Assembly: GCF_001469895.1 (NCBI RefSeq)
Contig: NZ_LOPY01000050.1
Span: 99,280 to 163,279 of the forward strand
Direction: 5' to 3'
From: Pseudoalteromonas sp. XI10
GTDB lineage: Bacteria > Pseudomonadota > Gammaproteobacteria > Enterobacterales > Alteromonadaceae
Length of the DNA stretch: 64,000 bases
Position 1 is the first letter of the stretch. Each line of letters begins with the position of its first letter. This document shows, in pieces, positions 26,929 through 35,989 of the stretch. The notes below the pieces were generated by a model. That model did not search any database and was not told where the DNA came from. It was given only the letters and a program-made list of their open reading frames with translations. The position numbers and the translations under genes are program-made.

Positions 26929-27078
26929 CTTTTAGATGGCGGTATTGTAATCGACCTGAAGAGTTTTTATAAGAGGTCAGCCAAAATAAAAATTGCTTAG
27001 TATGTTTTAGATGGCGCAGTTTTGGTAATCGACCTTAGACATTTTTATAAGAAGGCAAGGTAAGTAAAACTGCTTTAG
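26929..27078 (-). repeat. Two tandem ~75-bp copies upstream of epd
   Basis: Copy 1 (26929-27000) and copy 2 (27004-27078) are imperfect direct repeats with a 75-base period. They share TTTAGATGGCG, TAATCGACCT, TTTTTATAAGA and a trailing GCTTAG/GCTTTAG. On the epd strand each copy has CTTATAAAAA flanked by short complementary arms (GACCT/AGGTC in copy 1; CCTT/AAGG in copy 2). Copy 2 also has an outer arm pair, GCAGTTTT with AAAACTGC (27016-27073). It could be a duplicated promoter or operator, or a structured leader. Confidence 0.7.
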
Positions 27079-27105
27079 CGACCTCATATAGCTTTCTGTA
27101 TTCCT

Positions 27106-27567
27106 TTATAGCCAACGACGAACAGATTTTTGGTATTGCTGGTAAGCTGACCCAAACTTCTCTGCCATAAACGTTTCTTCTGGCATAATTTGAAATCGGT
27201 TCATATAAATAATAAATACCGGCAGCATAATAAAACTCGCAATATTACCAAGATAAATTCCCCAACCAACTAGCATTAATAACATACCGACATACATTGG
27301 GTTACGGCTAAATTGATAAACACCACTTGTAACAAGACTCGCTGACTTTTCAGGAATTCGAGGGTCAACAGTCGTACCTTGCTTACGAAATTGATAAACA
27401 CCTAATAAAGCAAACACCACACCTAAAAATGCAATGAGTAGTGCTACAAAAGATGATGCGAAAAACGAGAGGCTAAAACTCATAAACAAGTCTGCTATGC
27501 CCCACATCATCAACGCAATGATCAACAGCAGCGCGACAGGAGGAATTTTTAATTCTAACTGATTCAC
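27106..27567 (-). CDS. Membrane methyltransferase, isoprenylcysteine carboxyl methyltransferase-like
   Basis: A 153-residue protein with about four membrane helices and the ICMT/PEMT-type motif R-N-P-M-Y-V-G-M (about 94-101), followed near the C-terminus by E-E-T-F-M-A-E-K-F-G (E-E region). These are SAM-binding features of this family. The substrate in bacteria is usually unknown. It overlaps the preceding exonuclease gene by four bases (ATGA), so they are co-translated. It is the last gene of the acetate-linked minus-strand group. Confidence 0.8.
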   Translation of the reverse strand: MNQLELKIPPVALLLIIALMMWGIADLFMSFSLSFFASSFVALLIAFLGVVFALLGVYQFRKQGTTVDPRIPEKSASLVTSGVYQFSRNPMYVGMLLMLVGWGIYLGNIASFIMLPVFIIYMNRFQIMPEETFMAEKFGSAYQQYQKSVRRWL

Positions 27568-28190
27568 AATAGCTCCCCTACTTTCAATGCCTTACCACGA
27601 CTAATTTGATGACATTGGGCTAAAAATAACTCGGCCGTTGCCATGGCATCAGTAAGGGCATGGTGCGAGCTGTAATGCGGTAAGTTGTAGCGTTTACGGC
27701 ATTCGCTAAGTGTTAAATCATCGTGGCCAATTTCGTGGCCTTGCTGGTGCAGGCGTTTTTTTTCAATAACAAAGGTATCAAGAATTAAACGCGCTTTTGC
27801 ATCTAAGCCAAGCGTTCTGCACGCCTGTTTTAAAAACCCCCAATCAAGTGCCGCGTTATGAAACACTAAAATACACTCACCAAAATGCTGATGCAGCTTA
27901 CCAAGAATCCTTTCGAGGCTTTCACCTGTATCTATATCTTGTTTTGCAATACCGTGATAAATCGGGCTTTGCTCTAAGCTTTGCACGTCTTTATTTATTA
28001 AGTGCTGCGCACCGCTGAGCTTAATGCACTGATCTTCAATCATTACCCACGCCACCGAGACAATTTCGTGCTGACGAGGGTCAAGGCCCGTTAATTCCAT
28101 GTCTATCACTACGTAGCGCTCTTTATAGGCATCGGCTGCCAAAAGTTGCTTACGCGCTAAATACCGACTTAACCAGCGTTTAACCATCAC
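27564..28190 (-). CDS. 3'-5' exonuclease, DnaQ-like (DEDDh)
   Basis: A 208-residue protein of the RNase T/DnaQ superfamily. ExoI motif V-I-D-M-E-L-T-G-L-D (about 27-36), ExoII with H-N-A-A-L-D-W-G-F (about 110) and ExoIII H-H-A-L-T-D-A-M-A-T-A-E (about 176) give the DEDDh residues. It is not the polymerase epsilon subunit itself. Similar genes lie beside DUF294 and symporter genes in Pseudomonas and Shewanella acetate clusters. It starts five bases after the DUF294 gene ends. Confidence 0.88.
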   Translation of the reverse strand: MMVKRWLSRYLARKQLLAADAYKERYVVIDMELTGLDPRQHEIVSVAWVMIEDQCIKLSGAQHLINKDVQSLEQSPIYHGIAKQDIDTGESLERILGKLHQHFGECILVFHNAALDWGFLKQACRTLGLDAKARLILDTFVIEKKRLHQQGHEIGHDDLTLSECRKRYNLPHYSSHHALTDAMATAELFLAQCHQISRGKALKVGELL

Positions 28191-28195
28191 GCCTC

Positions 28196-30040
28196 CTATA
28201 AACTACCACGAGCAAACTTAAATGCGGCCGCTTGCTGTGCCTGTTTAACCAAATAAAATGCTTCTTTTAATTGATGTCGCTCCAATGAATTCAACGCATT
28301 TGGGTTAATACAGTTGCTAGGCAATCCCTCTTCGTTAATTTGCGTACCTAAACGCAGCTGGGTTAAAAAACGCCAACAGTCTTTTAGGTTATATAAGTCA
28401 TCTTTGTTGAGTAGCGAAAATTTCATTAACGCATCAATACGCTCTTGCGTATTAGCGCGCTGAATACCCGCTTTAAGGGAATATAAACGTACTATGTCGT
28501 TGATGATCACCACACCACGTTTTTTTAAGTCGAGGTACTTATGCTGTTTTTCGTCAGTTTCTAATTTAAATTGATTAAACAAACCAATGGGCACTGGCGT
28601 ATTTTTAATGTCGCTGGCCATAGCTGCATAGAATAAGTCATTTTTAGAAATGCGCTTTAGCTGCTCACAAAAGCGCGCATATAAGGTGGTTGAGCCTTCA
28701 ATAAAGCGTAAATCAAAAAATATCTTACAATTGAGCATCGCCTCAGGTGTAGGTGAGGTGATCCACTTATGAAACTTTTCTGTCCAATCGTTAATGCCCA
28801 TTCGACACGCTGCATTGCTCGCCATAATATTGCCAGGGCAACGTTTTATACCGCACTCAATTAAATGCTCACAGACGTACTCGCCCATGCGCTTAAAGTA
28901 ATCTTGTTGTTCTTCTGTTAAATCATCAGGTAGCAACAGGCCATTATCTTGGTCTGAATGCAGCGTTTGCTCTTCCCTTGCTTGTGAACCAAAACAAATA
29001 AAACTAAAGCTTGTTGGTGCCGCGCCATTATCTTCTTGAAACAAACGGATCAAACGCGAAGTCAGTGCATCAGTTAAGCCACTTAATAATTTACCAATCA
29101 AAGAGATATCATCAATATTGTTTGAAAAGCCTTTTAACAAGCCAGGTATCTCTTGCGAATATCGCTTTAAATCAACCACGCTGTGCGCTTTGTATATTCG
29201 CCCAATCAATTGTACTGGGTCGCTTTTTTGCTGACGCAGTAAATCAGTACTGGTGAGCATACCAAGCGGTTTGTGATGTTCATCAAGCACTGGTAAATGG
29301 TGAATATTGTGCTTAAGCATTAAGTGCAGCGCCGAAAACACGCGGTTATTTTCAAAAATAAACTTGGGTTTACACGTCATGATGCTACTAACTGACTCTT
29401 GTGGGTCAACCTCATCGGCCAATACGCGATTGCGCAAGTCTCTGTCGGTGACAACCCCAACGAGGCGATCATGTTCAGTTAGCATAATCGACGAAACACC
29501 CTGTTGTTTCATTTTTTTAGCGGTTTGACGAATACTTGCATCTGGTGCCAAGGTAACGGCTTTGCGATTCATCAATTCGCAAATTTTCTTCTCCGACCAA
29601 CTGTCGTTTTGACTTTTATAATGAGACGACAATAAACGGTTTTTGTGGGCGCGAACAAAGTATTGCTCAAACACTTTATACTCACGGCGTAAGTAATCAA
29701 ATGCCGCTTGGTTTAGCATGTAAACAATGCCTTCCTTTTGCACTGAAATGCTATTTTGAATCGCTTCGCCAGTTAACAGTGAAGGAAAACCAAAGTAATC
29801 ACCACTCGATAACTTAGTGATCACATCGCCTTTTGGGTCGACTAAATCATAATCGCCAGAGCGAATTAAAAATAATCTTAGATTATCCGAACTTAACCAC
29901 TGATTTTGATTCTCACGGGTTAGGTAAATAATATCGAGATGGTTTACAAAATACTCACTAGCAGCGCCATCTAGCTGATTAAATGGCGTTTGCTGCATCA
30001 CAAATTGGGCGACTTCCTGTTGCTCGGTATTCATGGTCAT
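28196..30040 (-). CDS. cNMP-binding / CBS / DUF294 nucleotidyltransferase-like protein
   Basis: A 614-residue multidomain protein. An N-terminal cyclic-nucleotide-binding-like barrel (about 15-140), a CBS pair (about 155-280; V-G-V-V-T-D-R-D-L-R-N-R), a DUF294 nucleotidyltransferase-like domain (about 310-450; G-S-Q-A-R-E-E-Q-T-L-H-S-D-Q-D-N matches the G-S-x-A-R-x-E-x(4)-D-x-D pattern) and a C-terminal helical DUF294_C. The intact GS and DxD-type residues suggest catalysis resembling GlnD uridylyltransferases. Conserved next to the acetate symporter, it may link a nucleotide signal to uptake. Substrate unknown. Confidence 0.88.
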   Translation of the reverse strand: MTMNTEQQEVAQFVMQQTPFNQLDGAASEYFVNHLDIIYLTRENQNQWLSSDNLRLFLIRSGDYDLVDPKGDVITKLSSGDYFGFPSLLTGEAIQNSISVQKEGIVYMLNQAAFDYLRREYKVFEQYFVRAHKNRLLSSHYKSQNDSWSEKKICELMNRKAVTLAPDASIRQTAKKMKQQGVSSIMLTEHDRLVGVVTDRDLRNRVLADEVDPQESVSSIMTCKPKFIFENNRVFSALHLMLKHNIHHLPVLDEHHKPLGMLTSTDLLRQQKSDPVQLIGRIYKAHSVVDLKRYSQEIPGLLKGFSNNIDDISLIGKLLSGLTDALTSRLIRLFQEDNGAAPTSFSFICFGSQAREEQTLHSDQDNGLLLPDDLTEEQQDYFKRMGEYVCEHLIECGIKRCPGNIMASNAACRMGINDWTEKFHKWITSPTPEAMLNCKIFFDLRFIEGSTTLYARFCEQLKRISKNDLFYAAMASDIKNTPVPIGLFNQFKLETDEKQHKYLDLKKRGVVIINDIVRLYSLKAGIQRANTQERIDALMKFSLLNKDDLYNLKDCWRFLTQLRLGTQINEEGLPSNCINPNALNSLERHQLKEAFYLVKQAQQAAAFKFARGSL

Positions 30041-30091
30041 TCTCGCTATAAAATAGAGACAATATCTACACTACCCCTGTTTGAAATAAAT

Positions 30092-30118
30092 AAAAAGCCC
30101 GACTTAAGTCGGGCTTTT
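30092..30118 (-). terminator. Terminator after the symporter gene
   Basis: AAAAGCCCGACTTAAGTCGGGCTTTT: a self-complementary stem between the symporter stop and the DUF294 start, flanked by A and T runs. It likely attenuates read-through into the DUF294 gene. Confidence 0.85.
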
Positions 30119-30153
30119 GAACTTCAAGAGTGTGTTCTTATAAAATGGTTTTA

Positions 30154-31878
30154 TTAGTGCGCGTGTGCTGCGCTCGAACCTTTAGGGTTACGGATACCTT
30201 CAACCATTTCTTGGATTTCAACTGGTGTTTCAGCCGTTAGTTTAAGTACGATAGCTGCAACCACAAAGTTAACAATCATACCGACTAGACCGATACCCTC
30301 AGGTGAAATACCAAATAACCAGTTTGCAGGTGCATTCAATTCAGGGCTTACGAACTTGAAGTAGATAATATAAGCCGCTGTGAATGTAATACCTGTCACC
30401 ATACCCGCAATCGCACCTTCTTTATTCATCTTCTTAGAGAAGATACCCATAATGATGGCTGGGAAGAAGCTCGCCGCTGCTAAGCCGAAGGCGAAGGCAA
30501 CAACCGAAGCCACGAATCCTGGCGGGTTAATACCAAAGTAAGCTGAAATCACAATCGCTATCATCGCAGCTAAGCGCGCTGCAAGTAGCTCTTGTTTGTC
30601 ACTTATATCTGGTTTTAAGGTACGTTTTAATAAGTCATGCGATACCGAGGTCGAGATCACCAATAGTAAGCCTGCTGTTGTTGATAGCGCTGCTGCGATA
30701 CCACCTGCTGCTACTAATGCAATCACCCATGCTGGTAAGTCTGCAATCTCTGGGTTTGCAAGTACCATGATGTCGCGGTCAACTTTAACTTCGTTTGCGC
30801 TGTTTGGATCATCAATCTTACCTGCTGAGTAGAACATTTTGCCGTCACCATTTTTATCATTAAAGGTGATTAGGCCTGTTCTTTCCCAGTTTTTAACCCA
30901 AGCTGGTGCTTCTGCGTACTCTGTACCGCTACCGTCTTTACCGTTAATTGTATCAATCATGTTTACACGAGCGAATGACGCTACAGCTGGTGCGGTTGTA
31001 TAAACAACTGCAATGAAAACAAGTGTCCATGCAGCTGAGATACGCGTGTCTTTAACACGTGGAACAGTGAAGAAACGAACGATTACGTGCGGTAAACCTG
31101 CAGTACCAACCATTAGCGCGCCTGTGATTGCGAATACATCAATCATGCTCTTCGAGCCTTCGGTGTACTGCGCAAAGCCAAGCTCCGTACTGAGCCCATC
31201 TAGTTTATCGAGTACAAACTGTCCTGAGCCATCGCTAAGCGTTGCACCAAAACCTGTTTGTGGGAAGAAGTGACCTGTCATCATCATTGAAATGAAGATT
31301 GCTGGAACAAGGTAAGCAAATACTAGTACACAGTACTGAGCTACTTGCGTGTAAGTAATCCCCTTCATACCGCCTAATACAGCGTAGAAGAATACAATCA
31401 CCATACCAATGTAAACACCGGTCTCAATATCTACTTCTAAGAAGCGAGAGAAAACCACACCTACACCACGCATTTGACCTGCGATATATGTGAAACAGAT
31501 AAAGATGGCACATAAAATTGCAACAATACGTGCAGCTTGTGAGTAGTAACGGTCACCGATGAAATCTGGCACCGTGAACTTACCGAACTTACGTAGGTAA
31601 GGAGCTAAACAAAGTGCAAGTAGTACATAACCACCTGTCCAACCCATTAGATATACACCACCGTCATAACCCGCAAACGAGATAATACCCGCCATTGAGA
31701 TAAACGATGCCGCACTCATCCAGTCAGCAGCGGTTGCCATACCATTTGCTAGCGGCGGTACACCACCACCAGCAACATAGAATTCATTTGTAGACCCAGC
31801 ACGAGCCCAGATTGCGATGCCGATATAAAGCGCAAAGCTTAAACCGACGATAATAAACGTGAGTGTTTGAACATCCAT
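30154..31878 (-). CDS. Sodium:solute symporter, large subunit (acetate-type)
   Basis: A 574-residue SSS-family transporter of the large-subunit type that pairs with a DUF4212 small subunit. It has about 13 membrane helices; A-A-D-W-M-S-A-A-S-F is in the second helix, and an unusually long polar loop lies between helices 8 and 9 (about residues 300-375, D- and K-rich, with a D-K-N-G-D-G-K calcium-like stretch). Related VC_2705-type genes are linked to acs in Vibrio and Shewanella, so acetate or a short-chain acid is the likely substrate. It has AGGAG before its start. Confidence 0.88.
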   Translation of the reverse strand: MDVQTLTFIIVGLSFALYIGIAIWARAGSTNEFYVAGGGVPPLANGMATAADWMSAASFISMAGIISFAGYDGGVYLMGWTGGYVLLALCLAPYLRKFGKFTVPDFIGDRYYSQAARIVAILCAIFICFTYIAGQMRGVGVVFSRFLEVDIETGVYIGMVIVFFYAVLGGMKGITYTQVAQYCVLVFAYLVPAIFISMMMTGHFFPQTGFGATLSDGSGQFVLDKLDGLSTELGFAQYTEGSKSMIDVFAITGALMVGTAGLPHVIVRFFTVPRVKDTRISAAWTLVFIAVVYTTAPAVASFARVNMIDTINGKDGSGTEYAEAPAWVKNWERTGLITFNDKNGDGKMFYSAGKIDDPNSANEVKVDRDIMVLANPEIADLPAWVIALVAAGGIAAALSTTAGLLLVISTSVSHDLLKRTLKPDISDKQELLAARLAAMIAIVISAYFGINPPGFVASVVAFAFGLAAASFFPAIIMGIFSKKMNKEGAIAGMVTGITFTAAYIIYFKFVSPELNAPANWLFGISPEGIGLVGMIVNFVVAAIVLKLTAETPVEIQEMVEGIRNPKGSSAAHAH

Positions 31879-31888
31879 TGCTTAGCTC

Positions 31889-32152
31889 CTATTCGTCTAC
31901 GCCGTATTTTTTATCTAACGTATTCATTTTGAAAACGTAAACAAAAATCAAAGCAACAAAGGTGTAAATAGCGCCTTGCTGGGAGAACCAGAAGCCGAGT
32001 TTAAACCCAAAGAAACGTATCTCGTTAAGTACGTCTACCAGTAAAATGCCGAAGCCAAATGACACGACAAACCAAATTGCTAATAATTTAAATAGCAGTG
32101 CGAGGTTTTCCGCCCAATAAGCTTTTGCTTGTTCTTCATCTTTAAAAGCCAT
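31889..32152 (-). CDS. DUF4212 protein, symporter small subunit
   Basis: An 87-residue protein with two membrane helices (about 20-45 and 55-75), of the DUF4212 sodium:solute symporter small-subunit family. The pattern W-F-V-V-S-F-G-F-G-I-L-L-V and K-Y-G-V-D-E at the end are typical. It is translated just before the large subunit (10 bases apart), as in other two-part acetate symporters. It is divergent from the CrbS kinase gene, across a 387-base regulatory region. Confidence 0.9.
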   Translation of the reverse strand: MAFKDEEQAKAYWAENLALLFKLLAIWFVVSFGFGILLVDVLNEIRFFGFKLGFWFSQQGAIYTFVALIFVYVFKMNTLDKKYGVDE

Positions 32153-32539
32153 TTTTTATCCCCTTATGCATTACAAGAAAGTAATGAGTGGTATTAGTTG
32201 TCATTAACTAAGTTAGCAAGGGTTCTGATTTATGGAATTGAGACCATAGTCGTAACAGCCAGCTTACGTTTACGTAAACTGCAAAACACCATTTGTTAAC
32301 AGATGGTAAAAAACAATATTTAACAATAACTTAACCTACAAAGATAAATTTACGAAATAACGAAAATAGTAAAAACGAATGATCTGCGACATTAGTCTAA
32401 TAAAGATGCATAAAACACCACTATTTATTAATTATCAATAACTTGCGTTTTATTAATTATTATTGCAAAAAATCTTGCCATCGAAATCGCGCATAATTCT
32501 GGTAAGGTAGTGTTATTACAATAATTACTGAATTTAAAC
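32153..32539. promoter_or_regulatory. Divergent promoter region for symporter and crbS
   Basis: 387 bases between divergent genes. A palindrome, TTACGT-TT-ACGTAA, is at 32264-32277 (within CTTACGTTTACGTAAACT). It resembles a MerR/LiuR-type operator, but that assignment is from memory. A single AAGTTAGCAAGGGT at 32210-32223 exactly matches the 15-bp repeat unit found near recA. The rest is AT-rich. Confidence 0.45.
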
Positions 32540-35500
32540 ATGACAGCTGCGCTTTTATTTGTTGCACTCGCCTATATTGGCGTGTTGTTTTGGTTGGCAA
32601 ATTGGGGAGACAAAACCACTCCTCTTGCTAAAAGAATTAGTCACCACCCATTTGTTTATTCTTTTTCATTAGGGATTTACTGTACGTCTTGGACCTACTA
32701 TGGTTCAGTTGGTACAGCAGCCACCAGCAGTTGGAATTACTTACCTATTTTAATTGGCCCTGCGTTGCTTTTTTTCTTCGGCCAAGGGTTTTTACGTAAA
32801 TTAGTACTGGTCAGTAAAAAGCAAAATATCACGACCATCGCCGACTTTATTTCAGCTCGCTATGGTAAACGGCAAACCACCGCCATTATGGTGACAATTA
32901 TCGCTTTATTGGCGACTATTCCTTATATCGCACTGCAATTAAAAGCACTGAGTAGCAGCTTCTTACTGCTACAAAACGACGATCGTATTTCTGGCTCTAT
33001 GTTGGCCCTTTCGGCGACACTCATTATGGCGATGTTTGCGATATTCTTCGGTACTCGTAAAGTCGATGTAACCGAATATCGCTCAGGGCTAATGCTCGCT
33101 GTCGCCTTTGAATCTATGATTAAGTTACTGGCTTTGGTGGCCGTTGCTGGGCTTGCTTTATACACATTATTTAATTTAACTACGGTGCAAACCGAGCAGC
33201 TAACGGGCTCTATTTGGCAACATTGGCAGAACTTCGACTTTTTTAGCTTTAACTTTATCGGCCAGTCATTAATGGCAGCAGCAGCCATCATCTGTTTACC
33301 AAGGCAATTCCACGTAACTGTGGTCGATAACCAAGATAAACGACACCTTTATACAGCCCGCTGGGCATTCCCCCTGTATTTGTTACTAACTGCAGCAATG
33401 ATTTTCCCTATTGCAACGGCAGCTATTCACCCAGGCATTGGCAGTGGCTTCTCACCAGATAGTTTTGTATTAGCCCTACCGCTGATGCACGAAAACGCCT
33501 TTTTAACGACCTTTGTATTTATCGGCGGTCTATCAGCGGCTACGGCAATGATTGTTGTAGCCACACTCACGCTCAGTACCATGATTTCAAACGATGTAGT
33601 GTTGCCGTTAATGCTGCGTCGTAAGTTTAAACGTAACCTCATTACTAGCAGCTATAAGTCGCAAATCCTGTTAGTGAGACGCTTCACAATTGCTGGCATT
33701 TTGATTTTGTCGTATTTCTACCAGCAATGGTTTGGCCATGGTAAAGCACTGGCTAGTATGGGTTTAGTGGCCTTTTCTTTGGTATCGCAATTACTCCCAG
33801 CTATTGTTGGCGGCTTATACTGGCGAAAAGGCCATGCTTATGGGGTTTATGCCGGGTTATTAGCAGGCTTTATTTGCTGGATCTTATTCTTAATGCTGCC
33901 AATTTTAGATGCAGGCAATACCTTAAATGCAGAGCTGCAACAAACACTTATTACTCGTGGTACTCTAATCGCCTTATTTGCCAATATTGGCTGTTACATA
34001 AGTTTTTCGCTCGGTGCAGATGAACGTTTAATTGATAAAATTCAAGCAGCTGCCTTTGTAAATCCAAAAGAGCAAGCGGTATTCGCCAGACGCTTAAATA
34101 AAAACGTAAAAGCCACTGTTTACGACTTTAAAGTACTGCTACAAACCTTTCTAGGTGTTCAGCGCTCGCAGCAAGTACTTGCTCATTTTGCGTTATCGCA
34201 TAACTTAGATGATAACAACGCGCACCCAGAACCCGAGTTTATTGCTTATTGTGAGCGCGCCTTAACCGGTGTACTTGGCGCTTCTTCAGCACAAGCGCTG
34301 ATCCACACGGTTGCCTCAGGTAAACGCATGGCCTTTGAAGAAGTGGTTAACTTTTTTGATGAAACCACACAAGCCCTGCAATTTAATCAAAACTTATTAT
34401 TTACCTCTCTCGAAAACCTCAGCCATGGTATTTCGGTTGTTGATAAAGAGCTTAATTTAGTGGCGTGGAATAAGCGCTACGCAGAGATGTTTGCTTACCC
34501 AGATGACTTTCTCGAAGTAGGCCAACCAATTGAAGATGTACTTAGATATAATGCCGAGCGCGGGGAGTGTGGCCCGGGCGAGGTTGAACGTCATGTAGAA
34601 AAGCGTGTACAGCACCTTAAAAACGGTACGCCCCATCACTTTATTCGCCACCGCCGTAATGGCCAAGTGTTCGAAATGATTGGTAACCCACTGCCTGATG
34701 GCGGCTTTGTGACAAGTTTCTCTGATATTACCACGCATATCGAAACGCAAAATGCGCTTGAAGAAGTAAACATGGATCTTGAAAACCGCATTGAAGCACG
34801 TACTCAAGAAATCCGTACTATCAATAAAGATTTACAAGCACAAATCGATAGCCGAGTACAAACTGAGCAAGCACTTACTTTAGCGAAAAAAGAGGCAGAA
34901 CAAGCTAATGACAGTAAAACGCGATTTTTAGCCTTAGCAAGCCACGATATTTTACAACCGCTGAATGCGGCGCGCCTATACCTTGCAGCTATTGATGATA
35001 AAACCCTTTCGAGCAACAACTTAAATAACTTTGAAAAGCTGGGTGCAAGCTTAGATTCAACGGTGCATTTGATGTCGGCGCTGTTAGAAATTGCCAAGCT
35101 CGAGCAAGGGGCAATGACCCCTACCCCACGTCACTTTAGTATTGATGACATACTTGCCCCACTGAAAAATGAATACGCCATTATGTCGAGCGAAAAAGGC
35201 TTAAAACTGACAGTGCGCTCAAAAGGAGTTATCGTTCACAGTGATATCACTTACTTACGACGAATTATTCAAAACTTGGTGTCAAATGCGGTTAAATACA
35301 CTGATAGTGGCCGAGTTTTAATTGCTTGTCGCAAACGCAAACATCATTTACGGATTGAAGTATGGGACACAGGCCCCGGCATTACAGAAGTAGAGCAAGC
35401 GAAAATCTTCAATGACTTTTACCGTATTGAAGCCGGTGATAACAAAGGGGTTGGCCTTGGCTTAGGAGTTGTAAAACGAATGGCCGACTTACTCTCTTTA

Positions 35501-35980
35501 CGTTTAGATGTAAGTTCAACGCCTGGCAAAGGTAGTCGCTTTAGTATTGAAGTACCTTATGGTGAAAGCCAATTTATTCAACAAAAAGAGGCACCTAAAA
35601 AAGGGGTTGAGAATCGAAGTGCGATGAACATTATTGCAGTGGATGATGACCCTGAGAACCTTAATGCCATGGCAAGCCTATTGCAAAAGTGGCAGGCCAA
35701 TTATCAGCTCTTTGATCAAGTTGAAACCGTGATGGCCTATGCCAAAGAGCACCGAGCGCCCGATGTGATCTTAATGGATTACCAGTTGGGTCATGATTGC
35801 GATGGCATAACGCTTATTAAAACCCTAAGAGAAATTTGGCAAAGCCCAGTGCCAGCCATTTTAATCACAGCGGTGCGTGATGAAGCCCTAAAACAGCAAA
35901 CCAAAGAAGAGCAAATTCATTACCTTAGTAAACCCGTTAAGCCCGCAAAACTCAAAGCACTGCTTAACCACAGTGCTTAA
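32540..35980 (+). CDS. crbS: Hybrid histidine kinase with symporter-like sensor (CrbS)
   Basis: An 1146-residue kinase. Residues about 1-500 form an SSS-type multi-helix domain; then a PAS domain (about 620-730), a coiled coil, HisKA (H in A-S-H-D-I-L-Q-P-L-N), HATPase (N-L-V-S-N-A-V-K-Y-T; G-L-G-L-G-V-V-K-R-M) and a C-terminal receiver (D-D-D-P-E-N near 1037; acceptor in I-L-M-D-Y-Q-L-G). The layout matches CrbS, which with CrbR activates acs in Vibrio and Shewanella (the acetate switch). The signal may be acetate. CrbR is about 5 kb downstream, not adjacent. Confidence 0.9.
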   Translation: MTAALLFVALAYIGVLFWLANWGDKTTPLAKRISHHPFVYSFSLGIYCTSWTYYGSVGTAATSSWNYLPILIGPALLFFFGQGFLRKLVLVSKKQNITTIADFISARYGKRQTTAIMVTIIALLATIPYIALQLKALSSSFLLLQNDDRISGSMLALSATLIMAMFAIFFGTRKVDVTEYRSGLMLAVAFESMIKLLALVAVAGLALYTLFNLTTVQTEQLTGSIWQHWQNFDFFSFNFIGQSLMAAAAIICLPRQFHVTVVDNQDKRHLYTARWAFPLYLLLTAAMIFPIATAAIHPGIGSGFSPDSFVLALPLMHENAFLTTFVFIGGLSAATAMIVVATLTLSTMISNDVVLPLMLRRKFKRNLITSSYKSQILLVRRFTIAGILILSYFYQQWFGHGKALASMGLVAFSLVSQLLPAIVGGLYWRKGHAYGVYAGLLAGFICWILFLMLPILDAGNTLNAELQQTLITRGTLIALFANIGCYISFSLGADERLIDKIQAAAFVNPKEQAVFARRLNKNVKATVYDFKVLLQTFLGVQRSQQVLAHFALSHNLDDNNAHPEPEFIAYCERALTGVLGASSAQALIHTVASGKRMAFEEVVNFFDETTQALQFNQNLLFTSLENLSHGISVVDKELNLVAWNKRYAEMFAYPDDFLEVGQPIEDVLRYNAERGECGPGEVERHVEKRVQHLKNGTPHHFIRHRRNGQVFEMIGNPLPDGGFVTSFSDITTHIETQNALEEVNMDLENRIEARTQEIRTINKDLQAQIDSRVQTEQALTLAKKEAEQANDSKTRFLALASHDILQPLNAARLYLAAIDDKTLSSNNLNNFEKLGASLDSTVHLMSALLEIAKLEQGAMTPTPRHFSIDDILAPLKNEYAIMSSEKGLKLTVRSKGVIVHSDITYLRRIIQNLVSNAVKYTDSGRVLIACRKRKHHLRIEVWDTGPGITEVEQAKIFNDFYRIEAGDNKGVGLGLGVVKRMADLLSLRLDVSSTPGKGSRFSIEVPYGESQFIQQKEAPKKGVENRSAMNIIAVDDDPENLNAMASLLQKWQANYQLFDQVETVMAYAKEHRAPDVILMDYQLGHDCDGITLIKTLREIWQSPVPAILITAVRDEALKQQTKEEQIHYLSKPVKPAKLKALLNHSA

Positions 35981-35989
35981 CAATACCAC

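Noticed and set aside
26929..27078. HexR operator upstream of epd
   Set aside because: TGTAATC is present, but the palindromic partner ATTACA at the right spacing is missing.
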